Assembly: GCF_003206045.1 (NCBI RefSeq)
Contig: NZ_PZJM01000009.1
Span: forward strand, 248,001-312,000
Reading direction: 5' to 3'
DNA: 64,000 nt
Source of the DNA: Salinicola lusitanus
GTDB taxonomy: Bacteria > Pseudomonadota > Gammaproteobacteria > Pseudomonadales > Halomonadaceae
Made by a program: the position numbers and the translations under genes
The notes under the pieces: model-generated
Databases searched by the model: none
What the model saw: only the letters and a program-made list of their open reading frames with translations
What the model was told of the DNA's origin: nothing
Shown: piece after piece, positions 1 through 8,439 of the stretch
Layout of the letters: every line of letters starts with the position of its first letter
How positions within the stretch are numbered: position 1 is the stretch's first letter

Positions 1-221
1 AGCGGCCGCTCCCGCTGTAGCGAGACGAAATAGCCCGACTTGGGCCGCGCCTCGATCAGTTGGGCGTCTTCCAACTGGTGGTAGGCGTGCTGCACGGTAG
101 AGAGGCTGACCCCATGTGCCTGCGCCAGGGCGCGCACCGAGGGCAACCGGTCGGCGGGCCGGTAATAGCCCTTCTGGATACGCTCGCGCAGATGATCGGC
201 CAGTCGTTCGTAGCGATGCAT
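1..221 (-). CDS. GntR-family (MocR-like) transcriptional regulator, N-terminus only
   Basis: This gene runs off the left edge; only the first 73 codons are visible. The reading starts MHRYERLADHLRERI and continues with LPSVRALA and the recognition-helix segment VSLSTVQHAY, then LIEARPKSGYFV, which is the classic winged helix-turn-helix of GntR regulators. The start ATG (complement of 219-221) has a strong GGAGG ribosome site just upstream. The linker after the winged helix is lost, so the effector domain cannot be seen; the SGYFV ending and the repeated ATACAG sites in the divergent intergenic region fit the MocR subgroup with an aminotransferase-like domain. It probably controls itself and the divergent DUF1127-phzF genes. 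Confidence 0.85.
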   Translation of the reverse strand, partial: MHRYERLADHLRERIQKGYYRPADRLPSVRALAQAHGVSLSTVQHAYHQLEDAQLIEARPKSGYFVSLQRERP

Positions 222-275
222 GGGACCTCCGGAGACCATGGCCTCATTGTGTATGCTCGTTGCCGTCACTTCACG

Positions 276-358
276 ATACAGATGAGGCCAAAGTCCGGCA
301 TACAGATGGCTTCATCGGGCTTCTGTATCTTTTATATAGCATTTTTCTGGATCTGTAT
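276..358. promoter_or_regulatory. Cluster of four ATACAG half-sites, probable MocR-type operator
   Basis: The intergenic region between the GntR gene and the DUF1127 gene holds ATACAGATG at 276-284 and again at 300-308 (direct repeats 24 bp apart), followed by the inverted form CTGTAT at 323-328 and 353-358. A TATATA-like AT stretch lies between the last two. MocR regulators such as GabR and PdxR are known to bind such direct-plus-inverted half-sites; assignment to the neighbouring regulator is inference. Confidence 0.55.
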
Positions 359-415
359 GGCACTACCTCCTTCGCCTTAATCTGGACCCCACATTCAGAT
401 ACCGGGAGTCGTCCC

Positions 416-649
416 ATGCGCCTTGCCCTGTTTTCTCCGCTGTTTCCGGCTTTCTTCCGCTGGAGAGCCGCGTCGAGCACAAGTCAGAAGCCCTGCACCC
501 AGGACACCCGAGGCGTCTACCGCCCCGGGCCCTGGATGCGCTGGCGTACCCGCCAGCAATTGGCCCAACTGGATGCGCGGCAGCTGGCGGATATCGGATT
601 GACGCGAGCCCAGGCCGATAGAGAGGTACGTCAAGCCTTCTGGCGCTAG
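416..649 (+). CDS. DUF1127 domain small protein
   Basis: A 77-residue basic protein. Its C-terminal half (MRWRTRQQLAQLDARQLADIGL, split here as MRWRTRQQLAQLDAR then QLADIGLTRAQADREV) is the DUF1127 signature: arginine-rich, a short helix, then LxDIGLTR. The N-terminus is hydrophobic and phenylalanine-rich. The start at 416 is chosen because GGGAG lies 9 bases upstream and the domain begins well inside. DUF1127 proteins are small, often stress-linked, and some bind RNA; function here is unknown. It precedes the phzF-like gene by 43 bp and probably shares its transcript. Confidence 0.75.
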   Translation: MRLALFSPLFPAFFRWRAASSTSQKPCTQDTRGVYRPGPWMRWRTRQQLAQLDARQLADIGLTRAQADREVRQAFWR

Positions 650-692
650 TCTCCAACCCCGAGAAGAGGTTCATCCACGACAAGGAGAGGAC

Positions 693-1592
693 ATGAGCCA
701 AGCGTTACGAACTCAGATGCCGGTCGGAAAACGCCAGCCCCATCGCTACCTTCTGCTGGATGTCTTCACCGATACCCCTTTCGCCGGCAATCCACCGGCG
801 GTATTCCCCGATGCTGCCGACCTAGATGGCGATGCCATGAAGCGCATCGCCAAGGAACTCAATCTTTCGGAAACCGTATTCATTACCGATCGCCAGCAGA
901 TCGATAACGTCAGCATTCGGATATTCACTCCCGGGGGAGAAATTCCTTTTGCAGGACACCCCACCGTGGGTACCGCTTGCTTGCTGAGAGCGCTGGGGTG
1001 GCACGATGGTGAGCGCCCCCTGCTGTTGAGGGAAGGCGTTGGTGATGTGCCAATCCGCTTCATGGGCAACCGTGCGCGCCTGACCACGGCGATGCCGCTC
1101 AAGATCACCGAGTCTCCTCTCACGATCGAGATGGCAGCAGAATCACTCGGCCTGCCGACGAGCGCCATTGCCTCACGACCCGTGGCGGCGTCCTGCGGGA
1201 TACGATTCAATTTGATCGAGATAGCCGACCTCGACAGTCTCCGCCAGGCCCAGGTCAACGGCGCCCGACTTCAAGCCGTGTTCCCGAATCCCGCTGACCG
1301 CGATCTCTATCTCTATGTTCGCCAGTCGGCACGGCAGCTGCGCACACGCATGTTCGCACCCTCGATGGGGATTCCCGAAGATCCCGCCACGGGTAGCGCC
1401 GCAGCGCCTCTGATCGGTTATCTCTCCCGCCAGGAGTCCTTCGATCGAACGCTGGACTGGCACGTGATACAGGGCGTCGAGATGGATCGCCCAAGCCATA
1501 TCTACGGCCAGGTCGAACATGGGACCCACGGAGACATCATTCATATCGAAGGCGAATCCGTCATCATCGGCGAGGGGACTCTCTATCTCTGA
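693..1592 (+). CDS. PhzF-family isomerase/epimerase
   Basis: A 299-residue protein with the full PhzF fold signature: LLDVFTDTPFAGNPPAVF near residue 21, the catalytic glutamate in LSETVF (Glu60), the GGEIPFAGHPTVGTA motif at 81-95 that begins the second half of the first barrel, and EDPATGSAA near 229-237. The family includes phenazine isomerase PhzF, diaminopimelate-epimerase relatives and proteins of unknown substrate such as YddE. No phenazine genes are near, so phenazine synthesis is unlikely. It sits behind a DUF1127 gene and a divergent MocR-type regulator, which suggests an amino-acid-like or pyridoxal-related substrate, but that is inference. Confidence 0.85.
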   Translation: MSQALRTQMPVGKRQPHRYLLLDVFTDTPFAGNPPAVFPDAADLDGDAMKRIAKELNLSETVFITDRQQIDNVSIRIFTPGGEIPFAGHPTVGTACLLRALGWHDGERPLLLREGVGDVPIRFMGNRARLTTAMPLKITESPLTIEMAAESLGLPTSAIASRPVAASCGIRFNLIEIADLDSLRQAQVNGARLQAVFPNPADRDLYLYVRQSARQLRTRMFAPSMGIPEDPATGSAAAPLIGYLSRQESFDRTLDWHVIQGVEMDRPSHIYGQVEHGTHGDIIHIEGESVIIGEGTLYL

Positions 1593-1660
1593 GCGACATT
1601 CTCCCGCGCCAGCGAGCGCTATACTGGCGGCAGTGCGAACGTTCAGGGCGAGGCGAGACG

Positions 1661-2740
1661 ATGTCGGAAGCGGTCAACGGTGACGCAGGGACTTACCACG
1701 GCGAATACAAGGTACCGGGCGGGAAACTGCTGGTGGCGGATGTCACGGTCCGCGACGGGCGACTGGCATCGGTACAGCTGTCCGGGGATTTCTTCCTCGA
1801 GCCCGACGACGCGCTGGAAGCAATCGACCGCGCCCTCGAGGGCGCATCGGTCGATGCCGACGCCAACACCCTGATCGCGACGATTCGAGCCGCGCTGCCA
1901 CCGCAGACCGAGATGATCGGACTCTCCGTGCCGGCCATCGCCACCGTGATACGACGCGCGCTCTCCCGGACCTCGGATTGGCGGGACCACCAGTTCGGCC
2001 TGATCCACCGCGCGCCGGAGCCACCGCTGCTGCACATGGCGCTGGACGAAGTGCTGACCCGCGAGGTGGCCGAAGGCCGCCGCGGCCCGACGCTGCGGGT
2101 CTGGGAGTGGGATCGCGCCGCCATCATCATCGGCGTGTTCCAGTCGCTGGCCAACGAGGTCGACAGCGATGCGGCGGCGGCCGAGGGCATCGAGGTGGTC
2201 AGGCGCATCAGCGGCGGCGGCGCCATGTTCGTCGAGCCGGGCAACACCATCACCTGGTCGCTGATCGTGCCGGAAACCCTCGTCCAGGGGCTGACCTTCG
2301 TCGAAAGCTACGCCTTTCTCGACGACTGGGTGATCCAGGCCCTGGGCGACATGGGCATCAAGGCCTGGTACGTGCCGATCAACGACATCACTTCCCCGGG
2401 CGGCAAGATCGCCGGCGCCGCGCAGAAGCGCATCAATGGCGCCGTGCTCCATCACGTCACCATGGCCTACGACATCGACGCCGACAAACTGACCCGCGTG
2501 CTGCGGATCGGGCGCGAGAAACTCTCCGACAAGGGCACCGCCAGTGCCGGCAAGCGCGTCGATCCCCTCAGGCGCCAGACCGGGCTCGAGCGCGAGACGA
2601 TCATCCAGCGCATGATCGACTCGTTCGCCGCACGCTTTACCCTGATGCCAACGTCTCTCACCGAGGGCGAGCTGGAACGGGCACATGCCCTGGCCAACGA
2701 CAAGTTCTCGAGCGAGGCCTGGTTGCGACGCGTTCCCTGA
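1661..2740 (+). CDS. Lipoate-protein ligase A with N-terminal accessory domain
   Basis: A 359-residue ligase of the biotin/lipoate A/B family. The catalytic part (about 105-359) has RRISGGGAMF near 180 (the RRxxGGGxV lipoate-pocket loop), a following NTITWSLI strand, and the lysine-bearing SPGGKIAGAAQKR near 245-255. Residues 1-90 (YKVPGGKLLVADVTVRDGRL, a GDFFLEP segment) look like the small LplB/ligase C-terminal accessory domain, here at the front rather than at the end as in E. coli LplA. It would attach lipoate to E2 and GcvH proteins. It stands alone, about 70 bp after the phzF-like gene. A relaxed-specificity octanoyl/lipoyl transferase remains possible. Confidence 0.8.
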   Translation: MSEAVNGDAGTYHGEYKVPGGKLLVADVTVRDGRLASVQLSGDFFLEPDDALEAIDRALEGASVDADANTLIATIRAALPPQTEMIGLSVPAIATVIRRALSRTSDWRDHQFGLIHRAPEPPLLHMALDEVLTREVAEGRRGPTLRVWEWDRAAIIIGVFQSLANEVDSDAAAAEGIEVVRRISGGGAMFVEPGNTITWSLIVPETLVQGLTFVESYAFLDDWVIQALGDMGIKAWYVPINDITSPGGKIAGAAQKRINGAVLHHVTMAYDIDADKLTRVLRIGREKLSDKGTASAGKRVDPLRRQTGLERETIIQRMIDSFAARFTLMPTSLTEGELERAHALANDKFSSEAWLRRVP

Positions 2741-2948
2741 CGCAACACGGCAGTTTCACTTACAGCTGCTAAGCTGAATCGGGTCAGCCGATATGCACCC
2801 TGCGAGTGCACGGCACCGAATAACATCGGCTATGGTTACGACCACGAGTCAATAATATCATCTTATAATAAAGGCGATTTTTGCGATCGCCATCCCCTTC
2901 GGCACGCTTACTGCATGGATTGAATCGAGCGATGGCAAGGAGAAGGCT

Positions 2949-4244
2949 ATGTGGTCGTTACTGCGACCCATTCGGGCGTTGTTGGGGAGCGTAGCGCTAC
3001 TGCTGCTCGGCAATGGCCTGATCAACACCCTGTTGACACTGCGTGGCGCCGATGAGGGATTCTCGACCAGCCTGATCGGGATCATCATGTCCGGTTACTT
3101 CATCGGCTTCATTGGCGGTACCTGGATCAGCGGCCGGCTGATCAAACGCATGGGCCACATCCGTACCTTCGCGTTCTGTGCCGGCCTCTGCGCCTCGTCC
3201 GCGCTGCTTCACCTGATCTTCATCAACCCTTGGGTCTGGCTGGGTCTCAGGGTGATCTACGGCCTCTCCTTCATCACCCTGATGACGGTGATCGAGAGCT
3301 GGTTGAACAGCCAGGCCTCCAGCCACCAGCGAGGGCGGGTCTTTGCGATCTACATGGTGGTCAACCTGGGGGCGCTGGCCATCGCCCAGCAGATCCTGCG
3401 CCTGGATACCCCGGACGGCTTCCTGCTGTTCGCGCTGGCGTCGATCCTGATCAGTTGGGCGCTATTGCCGATCACGATCACCAAACGCAGCCAGCCGGTC
3501 ATGAGTGCTCGCCCGAAAAGCAGCCTCAAGGCGCTGCTGAAATTCGCACCGCTGGCCGTTGCCGCCTCGATGATGTCCGGGCTGGCGATGGGAGCTTTCT
3601 GGACGATGACACCGGTGTATGCGCGCGGCGTCGGCTTCGACGTGGCCGGGGTCGGCGTGGTGATGAGTTGCGCCATTCTCGGCGGCGCACTGCTGCAGAT
3701 ACCCATCGGTCGATTTTCCGATACTCATGACCGCCCCCGGGTCATGACCTACGTCGTGATTCTGGCCGCCGTCGCGGCGATCGCCATGCCGTTCGCCCCC
3801 AACCAGATGACGCTGCTCGGACTATATTTCGTCTGGGGCGGTCTATCGTTCTCGATCTACCCGATTGCCGTTGCCCAGTTGGTCGATCAGTTGCATCCCG
3901 ACGAAATCGTCGCCGGTTCAGCTGATATGCTGGTCGTACAAGGTGCCGGCAGTGCCGTCGCCCCGATTCTGGCCGGAGTGATCATGCATAACGTCGGCAA
4001 CCAGGGATTACCGCTCTACATCGCCGCCGTCCTGGCGATGCTCGCTGGCTACGCCATCTACCGCCGACGTCGCGTCTCGGTGCTGGTCAGCGGTGATACG
4101 GCCCATTTCGAACCCATGACACCCACCAGCAGCCAAGCCCTGGAGATGATGTACGACGACGTGCAGAGGGATCTGTTCGCCGACCCCAGTTTCTACGAAG
4201 AGCACGAACGCCAGCGAATCGTCGAGATGGCCGGCAAGGCCTGA
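2949..4244 (+). CDS. MFS transporter, YcaD-like
   Basis: A 431-residue membrane protein with about 12 hydrophobic segments split by a cytoplasmic loop near residues 175-195. The segment GTWISGRLIKRMGHIRTF after the second helix matches the MFS loop 2-3 signature, and WLNSQASSHQRGRVFAIYM resembles the YcaD/YfkF-type group. The C-terminus carries a soluble acidic tail of about 60 residues ending in an EEHERQRIVEMAGKA helix. AAGGAGAA precedes the start by 6 bases. Substrate cannot be read from the sequence. It is monocistronic, with a 208-bp upstream gap in which no gene is seen. Confidence 0.8.
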   Translation: MWSLLRPIRALLGSVALLLLGNGLINTLLTLRGADEGFSTSLIGIIMSGYFIGFIGGTWISGRLIKRMGHIRTFAFCAGLCASSALLHLIFINPWVWLGLRVIYGLSFITLMTVIESWLNSQASSHQRGRVFAIYMVVNLGALAIAQQILRLDTPDGFLLFALASILISWALLPITITKRSQPVMSARPKSSLKALLKFAPLAVAASMMSGLAMGAFWTMTPVYARGVGFDVAGVGVVMSCAILGGALLQIPIGRFSDTHDRPRVMTYVVILAAVAAIAMPFAPNQMTLLGLYFVWGGLSFSIYPIAVAQLVDQLHPDEIVAGSADMLVVQGAGSAVAPILAGVIMHNVGNQGLPLYIAAVLAMLAGYAIYRRRRVSVLVSGDTAHFEPMTPTSSQALEMMYDDVQRDLFADPSFYEEHERQRIVEMAGKA

Positions 4245-4264
4245 TCCCGAACCCAGGGGCTGTC

Positions 4265-4295
4265 GCCGTTTCATGCACGGCTGCGCCGAAACGGC
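4265..4295. terminator. Inverted repeat after MFS gene, possible terminator
   Basis: GCCGTTTC at 4265-4272 pairs with GAAACGGC at 4288-4295 across a 15-nt loop. There is no T-tract after it, so it may be a weak terminator or an mRNA 3' stabilising stem. Confidence 0.35.
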
Positions 4296-4388
4296 AACGG
4301 CCTCTGCGCCACAGCCACTCGACGAACGCATGAGCCGCTCGCGCAGGGAAAATCGTTCCGGTCCCTTGAGGCCGGACAGGAGGAAAAC

Positions 4389-6668
4389 ATGCTACTTGCA
4401 ACCGATCTCGACGGCACCTTTCTGGGCGGCGACTCCGAAGCCCGCCTGAGCCTTTACCAGACCATCGCCGCGCATCCGGACATCAAGCTCGCCTACATCA
4501 GTGGTCGCAGTCTGGAAGCGATCCTGCCGCTGCTGTCCGACCCGACGCTGCCTCAGCCGGACTATATCGTCGCCGATGTCGGCGCCAGCCTCTATCTGGG
4601 TGACAGCCTGCAGCCGATCCAGCCGCTGCAGAACGAGATCGATTCCCGCTGGCCCGGCGAATCCCGGATCGCCAGCGCCATGCAGCGCTTTCCCGATGTG
4701 GTGCGCCAGGACGAACCGCAGCTGCGACGCTGTTCCTACTACTGCCCGCCCGAGCGCGCCACGGACGAGGCCCTGGTCGCCCTCGCCCGAGAACTGGACT
4801 GCGAGATGCTCTACTCGGCCGAGCGCTATCTCGACTTCCTGCCAAAAGGGGTCAACAAGGGCAGTAGCCTGCAGAAACTGGTCGAATGGCTCGAAATCGA
4901 CGAGGAAGAAGTGCTGGTGGCCGGCGATACCATGAACGACCTCGCCATGCTCACCGCCGGTTTCAAATCTGTCTGCGTCGGGGGATCCGAACCCAAGCTG
5001 CTCGAGCAGACCCAGAACCAGACGCGGGTGATGCACGCCGAGAACGCCGGCTGTGCCGGCATCATCGAAGCGTTTGCCCACTTCGGCTTTCTCGGTGCCC
5101 ATGGCGTGGCGGCGGAGAACCGTCGCGACGAAACCCAGACCGGCAAGGCCGAGCTGGTGATGGTCTACCACCGCCTGCCTTACGAAGAGTATCGGGTCGA
5201 TGGCAAGATCCAGCGCCGCCGTCCGACCTCGCCCAACGGCATCATCCCGACGCTGCTGAGCTTCTTCGCCGACCAGCGCGGTTCGTGGATCGCGTGGTCG
5301 ATCTACGAGGAGGAGGACGAAGAAAAATTCGTCACCCACACCAGCGTCGATGCCAAGCAGTATCCGCTGCTGACGGCTGCCCGCGTTCCGCTGACCAAGG
5401 TGCAGGTCGACACTTTCTACAAACGCTTCTCCAAGGAGGCGTTCTGGCCGACCTTGCACACCTTCTGGGAGCGCGCGCACTTCCGCGAGGACGACTGGGA
5501 AGTCTACTGCGAGGTGAACCGCGCTTTCGCCGAACGCACCGCCGAAGAGGCCGCCGAGAATGCACTGATCTGGATTCACGACTACAACCTGTGGATGGTG
5601 CCGGCCTATCTTCGCGAGATGCGCCCGGATCTGCGCATCGCCTTCTTCCACCACACCTATTTCCCTTCGGCGGATGTCTTCAACGTGCTGCCATGGCGCC
5701 GCGAGATCATCGGCAGCCTGCTGCAGTGCGACTATGTCGCCTTTCACATCCCGCGCCAGGTCGAGAACTTCGTCGATGTCGCCCGCGGCGTCGTCCCGCT
5801 GACCACGCTGTCCCGCCAGAGCTGCGCGCCGCGATTCCTGACCTACGGCTGCGCGGTGGGACTCGAGACCATGACCACGGCGGTCGATACCGGCTCTCGG
5901 GTGGTGAGGCTCGGCGCGCATCCGGTGGGACTGGATCTCAACCGGATCAGGAATGCGCTCGACCAGGAGGGTGCTAGTTCGCGCATGGCCGAACTGCGCC
6001 AGGAGTTCGAGGGCGTCAAACTGATCCTGTCGGTCGAACGGCTCGATTACACCAAAGGCATTCTTGAGAAGCTCCAGGCCTATGAACTCCTGCTCGACGA
6101 GAACCCCGAGCTGCGCGGCAAGGTCACCCTGGTCAGCATCTGCGTGCCCGCCGCCCGCGAGATGACCATCTACAACGAGCTCCAGACCCAGATCGAGCAG
6201 ACCATCGGTCATATCAATGGCCGGTTCGCCGACGTCGGCTGGACGCCGGTTCAATTTTACTTCCGCGGGTTCCCGTTCGAGGAGGTCGTCGCCTGGTACG
6301 CCATGGCCGACGTGATGTGGATAACACCGCTGCGTGACGGCCTCAATCTGGTCGCCAAGGAGTTCGCCGCCACCCAAGGCATGACCCAGGGCTGCGGCGT
6401 GCTGGTGCTGTCGGAATTCGCCGGCGCGGCAGCGGAGTTGAAGGGCGCGATCCTGACCAACCCCCACGACCTCCACGATCTCGCTCGAACCTGCTACCTG
6501 GGGCTCAACCTGCCTCGCGCGGAAGCGGAGGCACGCCTGCGCCAGTTGAACGACATCGTCGAGTACAACGACATCCGACGCTGGGGCGACGAATTCATCG
6601 CCGCCATCCAGGGCCAGGAACCCGAAGGCACCGAAAGCCCGTCCAACCCGACCAACGACCTGGTCTGA
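4389..6668 (+). CDS. ggpPS: Bifunctional HAD phosphatase / GT20 synthase, probable glucosylglycerol-phosphate synthase-phosphatase
   Basis: A 759-residue fusion. Residues 1-235 are a sucrose-phosphatase-like HAD domain (DLDGT at 6-10, SGRS near 38, GVNKGSS, GDTMNDLAML near 179). Residues 255-745 are a retaining GT20 glycosyltransferase with VERLDYTKGI near 550 (the Arg and Lys that hold the nucleotide sugar) and TPLRDGLNLVAKE near 647. The acceptor-side segments HHTYFPSADVFN near 421 and FHIPRQVENFVD are closer, from memory, to cyanobacterial GgpS than to OtsA. HAD-first fusions of this kind are known as GgpPS in Stenotrophomonas and Pseudomonas and make the osmolyte glucosylglycerol. A trehalose-6-phosphate synthase/phosphatase is the alternative. 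AGGAGG precedes the start. Confidence 0.7.
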   Translation: MLLATDLDGTFLGGDSEARLSLYQTIAAHPDIKLAYISGRSLEAILPLLSDPTLPQPDYIVADVGASLYLGDSLQPIQPLQNEIDSRWPGESRIASAMQRFPDVVRQDEPQLRRCSYYCPPERATDEALVALARELDCEMLYSAERYLDFLPKGVNKGSSLQKLVEWLEIDEEEVLVAGDTMNDLAMLTAGFKSVCVGGSEPKLLEQTQNQTRVMHAENAGCAGIIEAFAHFGFLGAHGVAAENRRDETQTGKAELVMVYHRLPYEEYRVDGKIQRRRPTSPNGIIPTLLSFFADQRGSWIAWSIYEEEDEEKFVTHTSVDAKQYPLLTAARVPLTKVQVDTFYKRFSKEAFWPTLHTFWERAHFREDDWEVYCEVNRAFAERTAEEAAENALIWIHDYNLWMVPAYLREMRPDLRIAFFHHTYFPSADVFNVLPWRREIIGSLLQCDYVAFHIPRQVENFVDVARGVVPLTTLSRQSCAPRFLTYGCAVGLETMTTAVDTGSRVVRLGAHPVGLDLNRIRNALDQEGASSRMAELRQEFEGVKLILSVERLDYTKGILEKLQAYELLLDENPELRGKVTLVSICVPAAREMTIYNELQTQIEQTIGHINGRFADVGWTPVQFYFRGFPFEEVVAWYAMADVMWITPLRDGLNLVAKEFAATQGMTQGCGVLVLSEFAGAAAELKGAILTNPHDLHDLARTCYLGLNLPRAEAEARLRQLNDIVEYNDIRRWGDEFIAAIQGQEPEGTESPSNPTNDLV

Positions 6669-6689
6669 CGGGTTACGAAAGCAGCAGGA

Positions 6690-6713
6690 TGACGGCGCCG
6701 GGCGGCGCCGTCA
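6690..6713. terminator. Hairpin between convergent ggpPS and rlmJ
   Basis: TGACGGCGCC at 6690-6699 and GGCGCCGTCA at 6704-6713 form a perfect 10-bp stem with a GGGC loop. It overlaps the rlmJ stop codon and lies 21 bp after the ggpPS stop, as expected for a shared terminator, although no T-tract is present. Confidence 0.5.
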
Positions 6714-7562
6714 CGCCTCGCCGGTCCACCATTGGCCCTGGTGCCTGGCGTCATCGGCCAGTACCGATGCCAGCGTGGTGAAGGCCTGGTCGAGCTCGAT
6801 GTCGAGCTGCCAGGGCGGATTGAGCATCAGCAGCCCGCTGCCGTACATGCCACGCTCGGCAGCCGGCTCACGGATTTTCAACTCGCTGCGCCACAGCTTG
6901 GGTATGCCGGCCTGTCGCAGCGTGTCCAGCAGCAGTCGATGGCGTCCGGCCGGCAGCAGCGGATACCAGATCAACACCACCGCATGCCGCACCTTTCGCA
7001 CGACCTGGATCAGCGTTTCGGCGACCTCTTCGTACTCATCTTTTTTCTCGTAGCTGGGATCGATCAGCACGCACAGCCGCGGCGTGGAGACCGGCACCAG
7101 CTTGACCAGCCCCTTGAGGCCATCCGCGTGTCGGCGCTGCACGCCGGCGTGGGGCGATACCGTCTGATCCGACAGGTGGCGGTGCTCGCCCGGGTGCAGC
7201 TCGAACAGCGTCAGCCGGTCCTGGGGGCGCAGCATCGAGCCCAGCCACCAGGGAGAGCCGGGGTAGCGACTCAGTTCGGTCCCGGACTGCAGTGTCGCCA
7301 ACGAGGCCAGCCACTCCCCGACGGGCGACTCGACGGCAAAGCTGCGACGCTTCTGCCACAGTCGCTCGACACCGTCACGAAACTCGCCGAGCTTCTGCGT
7401 TTCTGCCGCAGCCAACGGGTAGAGACCGCGGCCCGCATGGGTATCGACGAAGCTGATGGCGGAGGATTTTCGCGTCATCGCCGAGATGAGTCGCCTCAGG
7501 CCGAGGTGCTTGTGAACATCGGCAAAATTGCCGGCGTGATAGGCGTGCTGGTAGGCAAGCAT
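6711..7562 (-). CDS. rlmJ: 23S rRNA (adenine(2030)-N6)-methyltransferase RlmJ
   Basis: A 283-residue methyltransferase that would modify A2030 of 23S rRNA. The start MLAYQHAYHAGNFADVHKH is the conserved RlmJ N-terminus, which is why the start at 7562 is preferred over an in-frame ATG 39 bases upstream. The catalytic (D/N)PPY-type motif appears as DPSYE at 168-172, and FVDTHAGRGLY is the AdoMet-binding strand. The second position of the DPPY motif is Ser instead of Pro, a small departure. The gene follows the OmpA-like lipoprotein gene in the same direction with an 88-bp gap. Confidence 0.9.
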   Translation of the reverse strand: MLAYQHAYHAGNFADVHKHLGLRRLISAMTRKSSAISFVDTHAGRGLYPLAAAETQKLGEFRDGVERLWQKRRSFAVESPVGEWLASLATLQSGTELSRYPGSPWWLGSMLRPQDRLTLFELHPGEHRHLSDQTVSPHAGVQRRHADGLKGLVKLVPVSTPRLCVLIDPSYEKKDEYEEVAETLIQVVRKVRHAVVLIWYPLLPAGRHRLLLDTLRQAGIPKLWRSELKIREPAAERGMYGSGLLMLNPPWQLDIELDQAFTTLASVLADDARHQGQWWTGEA

Positions 7563-7650
7563 GTGCGTCTGTCCATCAAAAAGGGCGCGGCACTTGGCCA
7601 CGCCCGGATTCGAGATCGATACGTCGACCGTCTCGTGACGGCGGGTCGTC

Positions 7651-8340
7651 TCAGGACTGCCGGGTCGGCGTCAAAGTGATTTCGACGCGACGATTCTGGG
7701 CGCGCCCGGCATCGGTCTCGTTGCTGGCGATCGGGTTTTTCTCGCCGTAGCCGACTGCATTGATCCGACCGGCTTCGACACCACCCTGCTCGAGATAGGT
7801 CGCCACCGACTGCGCGCGGCGCTCGGAAAGCTTCTGGTTGTAGCTGTCCGAGCCGGTGCTGTCGGTGTAGCCGGCCACGTTGATCCGGGTTTCCGGGTAG
7901 GAACGCAGCACCGCGTTGACGTCGTTGAGGGCCTGCCGGGCCGGTGTCTGAAGGTCGCTGGAATCGACTTCGAACGTCACGCTGCTCGGCATGTTGAGGA
8001 TCAGGTCATTGCCGTTACGCTCGACACCGATGCCCGTGCCGTCCAGGCGATTGCGCAGTTCCTTCTCCTGGGAATCCATGTAAGCACCGACGCCACTGCC
8101 GATCGCCGCGCCCGCTGCCGCACCGATCAAGGCACGGTCCCGCGTGCTGCTGCCGCCATCACCGGTGAGCGCCCCGACGACGGCACCCGCCACCGCACCG
8201 ATGCCAGCGCCACCCCAGGTATTGGAGTTGCCGCCGCCTTGCTGCTGCTGGGTGTCGGCACCGTTGGAGGCGCAGCCTGCCACCCCGACCGCCACGGCAA
8301 CCGGAATGGACAACCAGAACGTCTTTTTCATCATCTTCAT
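7651..8340 (-). CDS. OmpA-family outer-membrane lipoprotein with glycine zipper
   Basis: A 229-residue protein. The signal peptide ends in the lipobox VAGC with Cys23 as the acylated residue. Residues about 42-85 are a glycine/alanine-rich zipper (GAGIGAVAGAVVGAL and GAAAGAAIGSGVGAYM). The C-terminal half is an OmpA-like peptidoglycan-binding domain with GYTDSTGSDSYNQKLSERRAQSV and the final NRRVEI strand. This architecture is that of YiaD-type lipoproteins, which anchor the outer membrane to the wall. It has a Glu/Lys-rich link between the two parts. Upstream in the same direction is hemW, 99 bp away, but a separate promoter is likely. Confidence 0.85.
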   Translation of the reverse strand: MKMMKKTFWLSIPVAVAVGVAGCASNGADTQQQQGGGNSNTWGGAGIGAVAGAVVGALTGDGGSSTRDRALIGAAAGAAIGSGVGAYMDSQEKELRNRLDGTGIGVERNGNDLILNMPSSVTFEVDSSDLQTPARQALNDVNAVLRSYPETRINVAGYTDSTGSDSYNQKLSERRAQSVATYLEQGGVEAGRINAVGYGEKNPIASNETDAGRAQNRRVEITLTPTRQS

Positions 8341-8439
8341 GCTTGGAGAGCTCCTTGCTTGCCGACCGTCACGCTTCCCCCTGTCGTGAGGTGCGTGACG
8401 ATGAATCCATCACTGCCCGGCCTTCGCCGGCGGGGAGAG

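Noticed and set aside
693-1592. Phenazine biosynthesis
   Set aside because: Only a PhzF-family protein is present and the rest of the phz pathway is missing, so no phenazine cluster is called.
4392-6476. A 694-codon open frame on the minus strand opposite the osmolyte enzyme
   Set aside because: It is an antisense artefact of GC-rich codon use with no recognisable domain.
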